Assembly (NCBI GenBank): GCA_017419465.1
Contig: JAFOLE010000187.1
Span: 1 to 7,059, forward strand
Direction of reading: 5' to 3'
Source of the DNA: Solobacterium sp.
GTDB lineage: Bacteria > Bacillota_I > Bacilli_A > Erysipelotrichales > Erysipelotrichaceae
DNA length: 7,059 bases
The notes below the pieces were generated by a model. It ran no database searches and had not been told where the DNA came from. It saw only the letters and a list, made by a program, of their open reading frames with translations. Below, piece after piece: positions 1 through 6,654 of this stretch. The position numbers and the translations under genes are program-made. How positions within the stretch are numbered: the stretch's first letter is position 1; each line of letters starts with the position of its first letter.

Positions 1-269
1 GCATTGACGTTCGCCCCAAACCGGCTGAACGTGCGCATGACGTCTTCCTGTCCCGACTCAAACAGCTTGTGTTCCAGAAAATGCGCCGTTCCGGGTTCAT
101 AAAAACTGCGCTTTCCGGACGCATCATCCTGATACCAGTCCAGACTGCCGAACGGTGTCATCATCAGAAACGCACTTGTACAGAACTGCGGCTTGTGAAT
201 CAGCACAAGCTTCAGTCCGCTGCTACACGTATATTCTGTCCATTCTTCCTGAAAACGTTCGTTCCGCAT
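1..269 (-). CDS. ymfH: YmfH-like M16 zinc peptidase, N-terminal part (runs off the window)
   Basis: This is the first 89 codons of an M16 (pitrilysin/insulinase) family protein, cut by the left window edge. The start is the ATG at 269-267, four bases after the stop of the upstream gene. An AAGGG ribosome binding site at 278-282 lies inside the last codons of that gene, so the two are probably translationally coupled. The visible part has the family's first beta strands (residues about 15-42), then the inverted zinc motif HFLEH at residues 63-67: H63 and H67 as zinc ligands and E66 as the catalytic base. It continues into KLFESG, the usual sequence after this motif. The neighbour lacks the motif, so this would be the catalytic subunit of the pair. 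In B. subtilis, ymfF and ymfH sit beside ymfI and have been linked to the 5-aminopentanol modification of elongation factor P; that role is transferred here by homology and gene order. The second zinc-site Glu and the rest of the protein lie outside the window. Confidence 0.9.
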   Translation of the reverse strand, partial: MRNERFQEEWTEYTCSSGLKLVLIHKPQFCTSAFLMMTPFGSLDWYQDDASGKRSFYEPGTAHFLEHKLFESGQEDVMRTFSRFGANVN

Positions 270-273
270 TGTG

Positions 274-1515
274 TTATCCCTTCTGCCTTACGATGGAAAC
301 GATCTTGAGTTTCAGCGGTGCAAATGCCCGGATCACAGATTCACGGTCCATCCGGGAAAACTGTCCGATCATGGATGTGATATCCAGCGCTCCGGATACC
401 AGAGCGCGCAGGTACTGTTCCGAAAGGATCGCATCCGGATCATCCAGCATCGTCCGGTGCGTGTTGATATACATATGCCTTGCAATGGAGAGATCCTCTT
501 CCGAGAATTCTCCCTTCTTCACTACTTCCACCTGCGTCAGAATCGATTCGATTGCCTCCTCAATATGCGGTGCATCCACAGCAGTGCTCACCCGCATGAC
601 GCCGTCATACCGCAGGAGTCCGGATTCAATGGAATAGCAGAGGCCCTGTTTTTCCCGCACATTCTGAAACAAGAGACTGGACGGAAGACCGCCGAAAATA
701 CCGTTGGCCAGCACATACGCAGGATATTCCGGATTCCCCATCAGGATGCCGCTTTCAAACAGCATGACAATATGGCTCTGGGAAATGTTCCGGACGGATT
801 CCACCCGCTCTTCCTTTCCCGGCACATAGCACCGCAGTTTCGGGTCTGCCGTGCGATCACGGAACGGAAACAGCGCCGTACAGAACCTGCGGACTTCTGC
901 GGTCGGAAGATCGGAGAGTACCTGGATATCGACCCGCGCATGATTGCGGATCCACTTCCATGCGGTAGCGCAGCGTTCCGGCGTCAATGCCGCTAGCTGG
1001 CGCGGGGAAGGAAGCACACGGTTTGCCATGGAGCCGCCGTATGCACGGGCAGCCGCCTCCGCACAGAGCGTCTGCGGATCAACCTTGATCATACGGACGC
1101 TTACGATGGCCTGTTCCTGGCATTCCCGGAACATGGCCTCCGGGAATACGCCGTTTTCAAGCCGCGGATGAAAGATGCATTCCGCACCGACCCCCGCAAG
1201 CTGTTCTACAAGATCATCATTGAGTCCGTTCACATGTACGCCGGCAAGCTTAAACTTGAGCCGGTCACATGCGCCGCGCGGAACTCCGGAAACATTCAGG
1301 GAGGCACCGTACAGATGGTCCAGATGGGAAAGCAGATCCTGCTTTTTCGGAAAATGTTCGGTCGTATCCGAAAGCAGATAGGACAGTAAAAAACTCTCCG
1401 CCCGAATAGATGGATTCATCGGCCAGAGAAATGTGATTGAAAGCACCTGTGTTTTGAATTTATTCGTCTCGTGTATATGGAGATATACACCGCGGGCGAT
1501 TTCCTCAGAAATCAT
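274..1515 (-). CDS. ymfF: YmfF-like M16 peptidase-family protein without zinc motif
   Basis: This is a 413-residue M16-family protein of about the usual length for YmfF. At the place where active members have HxxEH (around residues 44-56) it reads LSYLLSDTTEHFP, which is not that motif, so it probably cannot bind catalytic zinc. The second half keeps the other family signature: SQSHIVMLFESG near 245-256, GIFGGLPSSLLF near 272-283, and VREKQGLCYS at 286-295. R287 and Y294 there match the Arg/Tyr pair that helps hold substrate in M16 enzymes. The next gene supplies the zinc motif, so the two probably form a heterodimer, as in mitochondrial processing peptidase. Homologues are named EF-P 5-aminopentanol modification-associated protein in databases; the biochemical role is not established by the sequence. 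The ATG at 1515 is preceded by GGAG at 1526-1529, 10 bases away, a modest ribosome binding site. It has no signal peptide, so it is likely cytoplasmic. There is no terminator before ymfH. Confidence 0.9.
   Translation of the reverse strand: MISEEIARGVYLHIHETNKFKTQVLSITFLWPMNPSIRAESFLLSYLLSDTTEHFPKKQDLLSHLDHLYGASLNVSGVPRGACDRLKFKLAGVHVNGLNDDLVEQLAGVGAECIFHPRLENGVFPEAMFRECQEQAIVSVRMIKVDPQTLCAEAAARAYGGSMANRVLPSPRQLAALTPERCATAWKWIRNHARVDIQVLSDLPTAEVRRFCTALFPFRDRTADPKLRCYVPGKEERVESVRNISQSHIVMLFESGILMGNPEYPAYVLANGIFGGLPSSLLFQNVREKQGLCYSIESGLLRYDGVMRVSTAVDAPHIEEAIESILTQVEVVKKGEFSEEDLSIARHMYINTHRTMLDDPDAILSEQYLRALVSGALDITSMIGQFSRMDRESVIRAFAPLKLKIVSIVRQKG
277..282 (-). promoter_or_regulatory. Ribosome binding site of ymfH, inside the end of ymfF
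   Basis: The minus strand reads AAGGGA, then the TAA stop of ymfF, then the ATG of ymfH at 269. The AAGGGA also encodes the last two residues of YmfF (Lys-Gly). The gap from the GGG to the ATG is 8 bases. This arrangement favours translational coupling and a fixed ratio of the two proteins. Confidence 0.7.
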
Positions 1516-1557
1516 AAAATCAAAACTCCATTAAAAAGTGAATCAGACAATGCAGTA

Positions 1558-1740
1558 TTATTCTTTTTCAGCAGCGATTTCACGACGCGCCTGTTTCAGA
1601 TCCTCTGACCATTTGCAGGTGCCGTGGCACTGACTGCAGTCACCGGCGCAGTCACTGAATCCCTTTCGTCTGAGATAGCGGATGTCGAGAATTACTACAA
1701 CAGCGAGGATTACGATCACTACAAGACTTCCGAAATTCAT
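1558..1740 (-). CDS. FeoB-associated Cys-rich membrane protein (small)
   Basis: This 60-residue protein has one N-terminal membrane helix (residues about 4-20), a basic stretch RYLRRK at 21-26, a Cys cluster, and a charged C-terminal tail. The cysteines are C31, C35, C38 and C42 (spacing C-x3-C-x2-C-x3-C). By the positive-inside rule the Cys cluster faces the cytoplasm. This layout is that of the FeoB-associated Cys-rich membrane protein family (PF12669), which some databases mislabel as virus attachment protein p12. Members are usually near the ferrous iron transporter genes feoA/feoB, but none are in this window. A role in binding iron or another metal at the membrane is inferred from the cysteines only. 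The ATG at 1740 is chosen because a strong AGGGAGGAG ribosome binding site (1746-1754) lies 5 to 7 bases upstream. An in-frame ATG at 1767 would put that site inside the gene and add a non-hydrophobic, Lys-rich N-terminus. It is probably co-transcribed with ymfF, 42 bases downstream. Confidence 0.82.
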   Translation of the reverse strand: MNFGSLVVIVILAVVVILDIRYLRRKGFSDCAGDCSQCHGTCKWSEDLKQARREIAAEKE

Positions 1741-1745
1741 CTTTT

Positions 1746-1754
1746 CTCCTCCCT
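1746..1754 (-). promoter_or_regulatory. Strong ribosome binding site deciding the start of the Cys-rich gene
   Basis: The minus strand reads AGGGAGGAG followed by AAAAG and the ATG at 1740. It is the best match to the anti-Shine-Dalgarno sequence in the window. It rules against the upstream in-frame ATG at 1767, which has no comparable site. Confidence 0.8.
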
Positions 1755-1762
1755 TCGTTTTT

Positions 1763-1792
1763 ATCATAGTTTAACTTTAATTGGATTTGCAA
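1763..1792 (-). promoter_or_regulatory. Predicted sigma-A-type promoter for the Cys-rich gene and ymfFH
   Basis: On the minus strand TTGCAA (1787-1792, 4 of 6 consensus bases) is followed after 18 bases by TATGAT (1763-1768, 5 of 6). The spacer is A/T-rich. Transcription would start near 1756, just ahead of the ribosome binding site, giving a very short leader. Its place directly after the ftsK terminator supports a new transcription unit here. The -35 box is weak. Confidence 0.55.
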
Positions 1793-1818
1793 CGGAAACG
1801 ATCTGTAATTCCGCATTG

Positions 1819-1842
1819 AAAAAGCGGGTACATGACCCGCTT
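1819..1842 (-). terminator. Rho-independent terminator of ftsK
   Basis: On the minus strand GCGGGT (1840-1835) pairs with ACCCGC (1829-1824) around a 5-base loop, and TTTTT follows at 1823-1819. The two A bases of the ftsK TAA stop codon can pair with the first two T bases, extending the stem to 8 base pairs, so the terminator overlaps the stop codon. It closes the transcription unit that contains ftsK. Confidence 0.85.
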
Positions 1843-4800
1843 ATTCATCTTTCTTGATATATACCTCACGCGGCTTGCTGCCCTGCGCAGGTCCGATGAT
1901 TCCCTTTTCTTCCAGGAGATCGATCATTCTTGCGGCACGGTTATAGCCGATGCCGAACCGTCTCTGCAGAAGTGATGTGGAGGCTTTCTGAACATCCACA
2001 ACATATTCGCGGATCTCATCGAAGAGCGGATCCTCCGCCGCTCCTGCAACACCGCCCACGCTTCCCTCTCCGTCATTGACGCCTTCCAGACGGATAAACG
2101 AATCGTCATACATCGGTACCGCCTCTGCCGAAACGTAGTCGGTAATGCGCTTGACTTCCTCATCGGTAATGAACACGCCCTGTACACGGGTCGGCGAGGA
2201 TACGCCGATCGGCATGTAAAGCATGTCACCGTTTCCGAGCAGGCGCTCGGCACCGACATGGTCGAGAATCGTACGGGAGTCAATTCCCGAGGAAACCGCA
2301 AATGCGATACGGCTCGGGATGTTTGCCTTGATGACACCGGTGATGACATCGGTTGAAGGACGCTGTGTAGCGATGATCAGATGGATACCGGCTGCACGGG
2401 CAAGCTGCGTGATACGCTGAATGGAGCTTTCCACTTCCTTGCCTGCGACATTCATGAGGTCAGCCATCTCATCGACGATGACGACGATGTACGGCATCTT
2501 CTTCGGTGAAGGACTTCCGTCTTCCTGGGTCGGTCCCATCTCGGAAACCATCTTGTTGTATCCCTGGATATTGCGCACGCCGGCTTTTGCGAAGAAGTCG
2601 TAACGCTCATCCATGATCTTGACGATCACCTTCAGTGCATTGCTTGCCTGTGTCGGGTCGTTGATGACCGGACCGATCAGGTGCGGAATGCGCTGATACG
2701 GCGTGAACTCAACCTTCTTCGGGTCAACCAGCAGCATCTTTACATCCTCCGGCTTCGTCCGAAGCAGAAGTGATGTAATGATGGAATTCATACATACGGA
2801 TTTACCGGAACCGGTCGCACCGGCGATCATCAGATGCGGCATCTTATCCAGACGGCAGGTAATGGTCTTTCCGAGCAGATCCTTTCCGAGCACGATCAGC
2901 AGCGGTTCTGCGTTGCCGTCCGGCAGATCGGTAAAGAGTTCCTTCATCTTGACCGGTGTTGCCTTCTGGTTCGGGATTTCCACACCGACAGCGTTGTGTC
3001 CCGGAATCGGTGCTTCAATACGGACGTCCTTTACCGCCAGCTGCATCTTGATATCATCCGCAAGTCCGAGGATCCGCGATACCTTAACGTTGGCATCCGG
3101 ACGGATTTCAAACTGGGTGACGGACGGACCGATATGCGTATCGATCAGCCGTGCTTCGATATCAAAGTTGCGGAGGGCCTGAATCAGAAGTTCACCCTTC
3201 TCACGGGCTGCCTGAACATTGACGTCATCCTTTGCCTTGGGCGGAACCGGATCGAGAATATTCAGCTTCGGCAGCTTGTACGGACGGTTCGAACGCCGTC
3301 CGGCCGGTGTTTCCGGAAGTGCAGGCGCAGGTTCCGGCGCCTTCGGATAAACAGTAAGATCTTCCGGCTGTTCGGGCATGCCGACCTGTTCCGGATATTC
3401 CTGCGGGCGGACGTCACCGGCATAGGTATTTGGCCGGGAGATATCCTGGTAGTCCGCAGATTTGAATTCCTTCATGGATTCGCGGTTCACCGCAGTGCGC
3501 GCATGGCGAGGCTGGTATGCCGGCATGACAGGTTCCGGTGCGGGCTGTTCCGGATACGGACGCGCTGCGCTGACCGGTTCTTCCGGATACTGCCGGCGGT
3601 ACATCGGATCTTCTTCATATCCGCCCGCAAGCGGCTGATGAATCCCAACCGGCTCTGCCTGGGGCTGATAGGACTGAGGCTGGTATGCAGGTTCGGCATT
3701 GTAGTTGTGCGGACGGCGGATCATATCCTCCGGATACGGCCGCATACCGCTGGCCTGTTCCTCTTCCCGCTGCTGGTGAAGCCGCATGGCTTCCTCATAG
3801 GTCATCATCGGACGCACCGGTTCATCATCATTGCTCTTGCGGACGTTGTCCGTACGCGGACCGCGTGGTGTGCGGTCATAAAGATCATCAACGGTAATGA
3901 ATGTGGTGGCGGCAGAAGCTTCCGCTTTGCGGGGCAGTTCCGCCGGTGTGATGGCGTCTTCGATCCAGCTGTTCAGCTTATCCTCTGAAGCCGGCTTCGT
4001 GTCGGTCAGAATATTCATTGCGGAACCGGTACCGGTACTCTGCTGGGAATGTTCCTCATAGAATCCGGACAGCGGTTCCGGCGTATCGTCAAACTCATCC
4101 TGCGGAATCGGCTGAACCGGAATCGGTGATGTGCCGTCATCCGCTTCAATCATGCGGATCTTCGGCTGCGCCTTTTCCTCCGGAAGACTCCGTACCGGCT
4201 CAATCATCTCCGGCTCAAACGGAACTTCTTCAAAAACGACATCATCCTCGTCATCGTCCTCTTCTTCACTGTCTTCCTCGTCTTCGTCCTCGTCATCTTC
4301 TTCATCCCGGGTGGAAAGATAGGTCCAGACGGTTTCGAAGGCCTGTTTGTATACATCAAGATTCACAAGCAGGAGTGCCGCGATGATAAACAGAACAATG
4401 ATCACAAGCACCGTACCCACACGGTCGACGGTCGCGGTGGTCAGCGAAAACAGGAATGCGCCGATAATACCGCCGGCCGGCTCCATTGCCGGCTCGTCAG
4501 AGAAGAACGAAGCCGTATTCTTCAGATACTCGGTAAATACCTGAAATCCCGACAGTTCTTTCGGGGTATCCGCATAGGCGCACCACAGAAGCACCGCAAG
4601 GATGATTGCGATCACCGCAAGCGGATTCTTGGAGCGCGTGTTTCCGTCCTTGCGGTTGATCATCGTGATCAGGATCTGGATCACGACTGCGCCGAGGATC
4701 ACATAGTAAAATTTACCGAAAAGGAACCGGCATAGCCGGCTCAGATATACGCCCACGACCCCCATCTGCATATAAGCGACAACAGTGATCGCGAGTATGA

Positions 4801-4897
4801 TTACAACAGTAATCCAGTCCCTCGTTTCGCTGTCGACAAGCGGCTTTGTCTGGGTTCTGGAACTGCTCTTTTTTCTGGTTGTTTTCTTCTTTGTCAT
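1841..4897 (-). CDS. ftsK: FtsK/SpoIIIE-family DNA translocase
   Basis: This 1018-residue membrane-anchored motor pumps double-stranded DNA through the division septum during chromosome segregation. After a basic N-terminus (TKKKTTRKK) come hydrophobic segments at about 29-52, 63-80, 92-109, 143-156 and 161-179, giving 4 or 5 membrane spans. A linker at about 197-545 follows, with a nearly pure Asp/Glu block at 198-219 and a Pro/Tyr/Gln/Glu-rich stretch after it. The alpha domain is at about 550-670. The RecA-like motor has Walker A GATGSGKS at 693-700 and Walker B IVVIVDEMADL at 804-814, with ATQRPS at 843-848. The winged-helix gamma domain at about 955-1014 (LLQRRFGIGYNRAARMID) reads polar DNA sequences that steer translocation. 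B. subtilis SpoIIIE is about 790 residues; the extra length is in the linker. Sporulation cannot be inferred from this gene. The gene starts 23 bases after the RNase J stop, so the two probably share a transcript. The start is the only ATG available, because an in-frame stop lies just upstream; its ribosome binding site is poorly spaced. Confidence 0.97.
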   Translation of the reverse strand: MTKKKTTRKKSSSRTQTKPLVDSETRDWITVVIILAITVVAYMQMGVVGVYLSRLCRFLFGKFYYVILGAVVIQILITMINRKDGNTRSKNPLAVIAIILAVLLWCAYADTPKELSGFQVFTEYLKNTASFFSDEPAMEPAGGIIGAFLFSLTTATVDRVGTVLVIIVLFIIAALLLVNLDVYKQAFETVWTYLSTRDEEDDEDEDEEDSEEEDDDEDDVVFEEVPFEPEMIEPVRSLPEEKAQPKIRMIEADDGTSPIPVQPIPQDEFDDTPEPLSGFYEEHSQQSTGTGSAMNILTDTKPASEDKLNSWIEDAITPAELPRKAEASAATTFITVDDLYDRTPRGPRTDNVRKSNDDEPVRPMMTYEEAMRLHQQREEEQASGMRPYPEDMIRRPHNYNAEPAYQPQSYQPQAEPVGIHQPLAGGYEEDPMYRRQYPEEPVSAARPYPEQPAPEPVMPAYQPRHARTAVNRESMKEFKSADYQDISRPNTYAGDVRPQEYPEQVGMPEQPEDLTVYPKAPEPAPALPETPAGRRSNRPYKLPKLNILDPVPPKAKDDVNVQAAREKGELLIQALRNFDIEARLIDTHIGPSVTQFEIRPDANVKVSRILGLADDIKMQLAVKDVRIEAPIPGHNAVGVEIPNQKATPVKMKELFTDLPDGNAEPLLIVLGKDLLGKTITCRLDKMPHLMIAGATGSGKSVCMNSIITSLLLRTKPEDVKMLLVDPKKVEFTPYQRIPHLIGPVINDPTQASNALKVIVKIMDERYDFFAKAGVRNIQGYNKMVSEMGPTQEDGSPSPKKMPYIVVIVDEMADLMNVAGKEVESSIQRITQLARAAGIHLIIATQRPSTDVITGVIKANIPSRIAFAVSSGIDSRTILDHVGAERLLGNGDMLYMPIGVSSPTRVQGVFITDEEVKRITDYVSAEAVPMYDDSFIRLEGVNDGEGSVGGVAGAAEDPLFDEIREYVVDVQKASTSLLQRRFGIGYNRAARMIDLLEEKGIIGPAQGSKPREVYIKKDE
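4241..4306 (-). repeat. Low-complexity Asp/Glu-coding tract in the FtsK linker
   Basis: These codons encode residues 198-219 of FtsK, all Asp or Glu except one Ser (S210) and the last Val-side boundary. The DNA is a run of GAN codons, seen on the plus strand as repeating tcN/ttc triplets. It sits immediately after the last membrane segment. Such tracts can change length by slippage and produce a spurious poly-Ser reading frame on the other strand. Confidence 0.7.
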
Positions 4898-4899
4898 TA

Positions 4900-4911
4900 C
4901 CCTTTATTGTA
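4900..4911 (-). promoter_or_regulatory. Possible -10 box and poorly spaced ribosome binding site ahead of ftsK
   Basis: In the 23-base gap between the RNase J stop and the ftsK ATG, the minus strand has TGATACAAT (extended -10-like, TACAAT at 4906-4911) and then AAAGGG at 4900-4905, only 2 bases before the ATG. I see no -35 box. If the -10 box works, transcription would start almost at the ATG, giving a nearly leaderless message. The simpler reading is translation of ftsK from the RNase J transcript with a suboptimal ribosome binding site. Confidence 0.25.
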
Positions 4912-4920
4912 TCACGAACC

Positions 4921-6588
4921 TCAGTCTTTCGTGTTGATCTCAACGATTGCCGGAAGGATCATCGGACGCTTTCCGGTTTCCTTCATGACATAGCGCGCAA
5001 TCTTCTCACGTGCCTCTGCACGGCACTCCAGATTATCGTACCGTTTCTCCGCGACTGCGGTATTGATCGTATTTTCCATGATCACGCCGATCTCACGGAT
5101 GATATAGTCCGCATCCTTGAGATAGATGACGCCGCGGCTCTGCACATCCGGGCCGCCGATGATTTCCTTGGTGCCGTGATTGACCACAACACCGACCACG
5201 ATCGCACCGTCCGTGCTCAGCGTTTCACGATCCTTGAGAACCATGCCTGCCGCATCCAGACTGTCGCCGCCGGAGACCATGACATCGCCGACCGGAACAG
5301 TCTTCATTTCACGCTGAAGCTGACCGCCGTCAATGCATGCGATCATACCGTTTTCCAGCACGATGATATTGTTTGCGGGATAACCCATATCCAGCGCAAT
5401 ATTCGCATTGGAGATCAGCTGACGGTATTCCCCCTTCACCGGCACATAGTACTGTGGATTCATGAGGTAGATCATCATCTTGAGATCTTCGATAGACGCA
5501 TGCATGGAGAATGTCCGCTTGGTATCAACACCGTAAACACGGGATGTTTCCTTGTACAGGTCATCTTCCATGTTCGACGCATCCCGTTCCGTACCCGGAA
5601 CTGCAGGAGAAGCCACAATGACGGTATCCGTATCACGCAGCTGAATCACATCATCCTCACGGCTGGCAATCTTGTGAACCTTGCGGAAGATCGTGCTTCC
5701 GGTTCCGCCGATGATGACCACGACATTGTCCATGTCATTGGAAAAGTTCTGCGGCGCAATCTCAAGACCCGCCGGAATCCGATAGTATCCAAGATCTGCC
5801 ATATCCACCATCAGGCTGCGCAGCTCATCATCATAGATCATCACCTTCCGCTTGAACTTGTTCGCAAGCTCGATCAGTTCAATGACGCGGTAAAGATTCT
5901 GGTTGTATACCGTACAGACAATGCGGCCTTCCGCGTTGTCAAAGATCGGTTCAACCTGCGAGGTGATCCGATGATTCGGGGAGGAGTGTCCTTCCCTTGT
6001 TGAACCGACCGATTCGGTCAGGAGCGCCAGCACGCCGCGGGAACCAAGTTCCGTCACTTCGGTAAGGTCAAAGCGGAACGCATCCATCTTGACGTCATAG
6101 TCGACGATAAATTCACTGGTATAGACGACATAGCCGTCTTCCGTACGGATGGCCACGCCGAACCCGTCGGCGATGGACTGCGTCGTACCGAAGGTGCGGA
6201 TCTCCGTCCTGCCGATCTTGAAGTTTGTATTGCGGCGGATCCGGTGAATTTCCACATCCCGGATGCCCTCTTTTCGCGCTTTGCGTTCAAACAGGCGGGC
6301 GGTAAGCGGAGCCATGTAGATCGGCGCCTTCACCTGTTTGAGAAACTGGGTCAGAGCGCCCATGACATCATCATGACCGTGTGTGACAAACACAGCCTTG
6401 ATGCGCTTTTCGTTTTCCACCAGATACTGAAAGTCCGGCGTGATCATTTCAACACCGAGCTGTTCATCCGCGGTCGGATAACGCATACCGCATTCAATCA
6501 CAAAGATATCGTCATTATTTTCAATAACGAACATGTTTTTGCCGTCTTCGTCGAGTCCGCCGAGCGCAAAAATACGTACCTTACTCAT
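4921..6588 (-). CDS. rnjB: RNase J-family protein with degenerate active site (J2-like)
   Basis: This 555-residue protein is colinear with RNase J, the metallo-beta-lactamase/beta-CASP ribonuclease that decays and matures RNA in Bacillota; the length is normal. The fold is intact: N-terminal beta-lactamase part (FALGGLDEDGKNMF at 7-20, FVTHGHDD at 67-74), beta-CASP insert (about 210-340), return to the lactamase part (SMHAS at 361-365, VPVKGEYR at 382-389), and the C-terminal domain from about 455. Several metal ligands are replaced. The HxHxDH motif reads H70-G-H72-D-D74-V75; the His of the HSIPD motif is Q137; the Asp of TGDF is E159; and the His of PVHGEYR is K385. The beta-CASP motif TGSQGEP reads TGSTIFR. 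By comparison with B. subtilis J1, four of seven metal ligands are changed, so activity is probably weak or absent. B. subtilis RNase J2 also has a degenerate motif, partners J1, and lies upstream of spoIIIE, which supports the J2-like call. The start ATG has GGAGG at 6598-6602, 9 bases upstream. Confidence 0.88.
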   Translation of the reverse strand: MSKVRIFALGGLDEDGKNMFVIENNDDIFVIECGMRYPTADEQLGVEMITPDFQYLVENEKRIKAVFVTHGHDDVMGALTQFLKQVKAPIYMAPLTARLFERKARKEGIRDVEIHRIRRNTNFKIGRTEIRTFGTTQSIADGFGVAIRTEDGYVVYTSEFIVDYDVKMDAFRFDLTEVTELGSRGVLALLTESVGSTREGHSSPNHRITSQVEPIFDNAEGRIVCTVYNQNLYRVIELIELANKFKRKVMIYDDELRSLMVDMADLGYYRIPAGLEIAPQNFSNDMDNVVVIIGGTGSTIFRKVHKIASREDDVIQLRDTDTVIVASPAVPGTERDASNMEDDLYKETSRVYGVDTKRTFSMHASIEDLKMMIYLMNPQYYVPVKGEYRQLISNANIALDMGYPANNIIVLENGMIACIDGGQLQREMKTVPVGDVMVSGGDSLDAAGMVLKDRETLSTDGAIVVGVVVNHGTKEIIGGPDVQSRGVIYLKDADYIIREIGVIMENTINTAVAEKRYDNLECRAEAREKIARYVMKETGKRPMILPAIVEINTKD

Positions 6589-6597
6589 AGAATTATT

Positions 6598-6602
6598 CCT
6601 CC
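6598..6602 (-). promoter_or_regulatory. Ribosome binding site of the RNase J-like gene
   Basis: GGAGG on the minus strand, 9 bases before the ATG at 6588. It fixes the start at MSKVRIFALG, which matches the usual N-terminus of RNase J proteins. Confidence 0.8.
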
Positions 6603-6611
6603 GTTTAAAAC

Positions 6612-6641
6612 AACGTTTAACTTATTATAACGTGAAACGTT
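6612..6641. repeat. Inverted repeat AACGTTT ... AAACGTT flanking the -10 box
   Basis: On the plus strand AACGTTT at 6612-6618 and AAACGTT at 6635-6641 form a 7-base inverted repeat with a 16-base gap. The core AACGTT of each arm is itself a palindrome, and the centres are 24 bases apart. The TATAAT box lies between the arms. It could be an operator for a dimeric regulator. It could also be a weak RNA hairpin ending the miaB transcript, because GTTTT follows on the minus strand. Neither is proven. Confidence 0.5.
6624..6629 (-). promoter_or_regulatory. Predicted -10 box ahead of the RNase J-like gene
   Basis: A perfect TATAAT lies in the 66-base gap between miaB and the RNase J-like gene, 35 bases ahead of the ATG. 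The position 17 bases upstream reads TTCCGC, a poor -35 box. A perfect TTGACA exists at 6653-6658, overlapping the miaB stop codon, but the 23-base spacing is too long for a standard promoter. The box may work with an activator, or may be fortuitous in an A/T-rich gap. Confidence 0.45.
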
Positions 6642-6654
6642 CATCCGCGGAATG

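Noticed and set aside
271..996. A 241-codon open frame on the plus strand
   Set aside because: It is entirely antisense to ymfF, which shows clear M16 motifs in its own frame.
1741..1767. An upstream ATG extending the Cys-rich gene by 9 residues
   Set aside because: The strong ribosome binding site lies within this extension, and the predicted promoter -10 box overlaps the upstream ATG, so transcription would start after it.
2834..3988. A 384-codon open frame on the plus strand
   Set aside because: It is antisense to ftsK over the linker and alpha domain. The Arg/Phe-rich composition is that of a reverse-strand shadow, and no family is recognisable.
4131..4322. A plus-strand frame with a long poly-Ser run
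   Set aside because: The Ser run is the mirror of the Asp/Glu codons in the FtsK linker and not an independent protein.
4846..6003. A 385-codon open frame on the plus strand
   Set aside because: It lies antisense to the well supported RNase J-like gene and crosses into ftsK. Its translation is rich in His, Arg and Ile with no recognisable domain, and it has no ribosome binding site that I can see.
6361..6381. Sequencing error or frameshift as the cause of the missing His in HGHDDV
   Set aside because: The frame is intact on both sides, and several other active-site positions far away are changed too, so a single error cannot explain the pattern.
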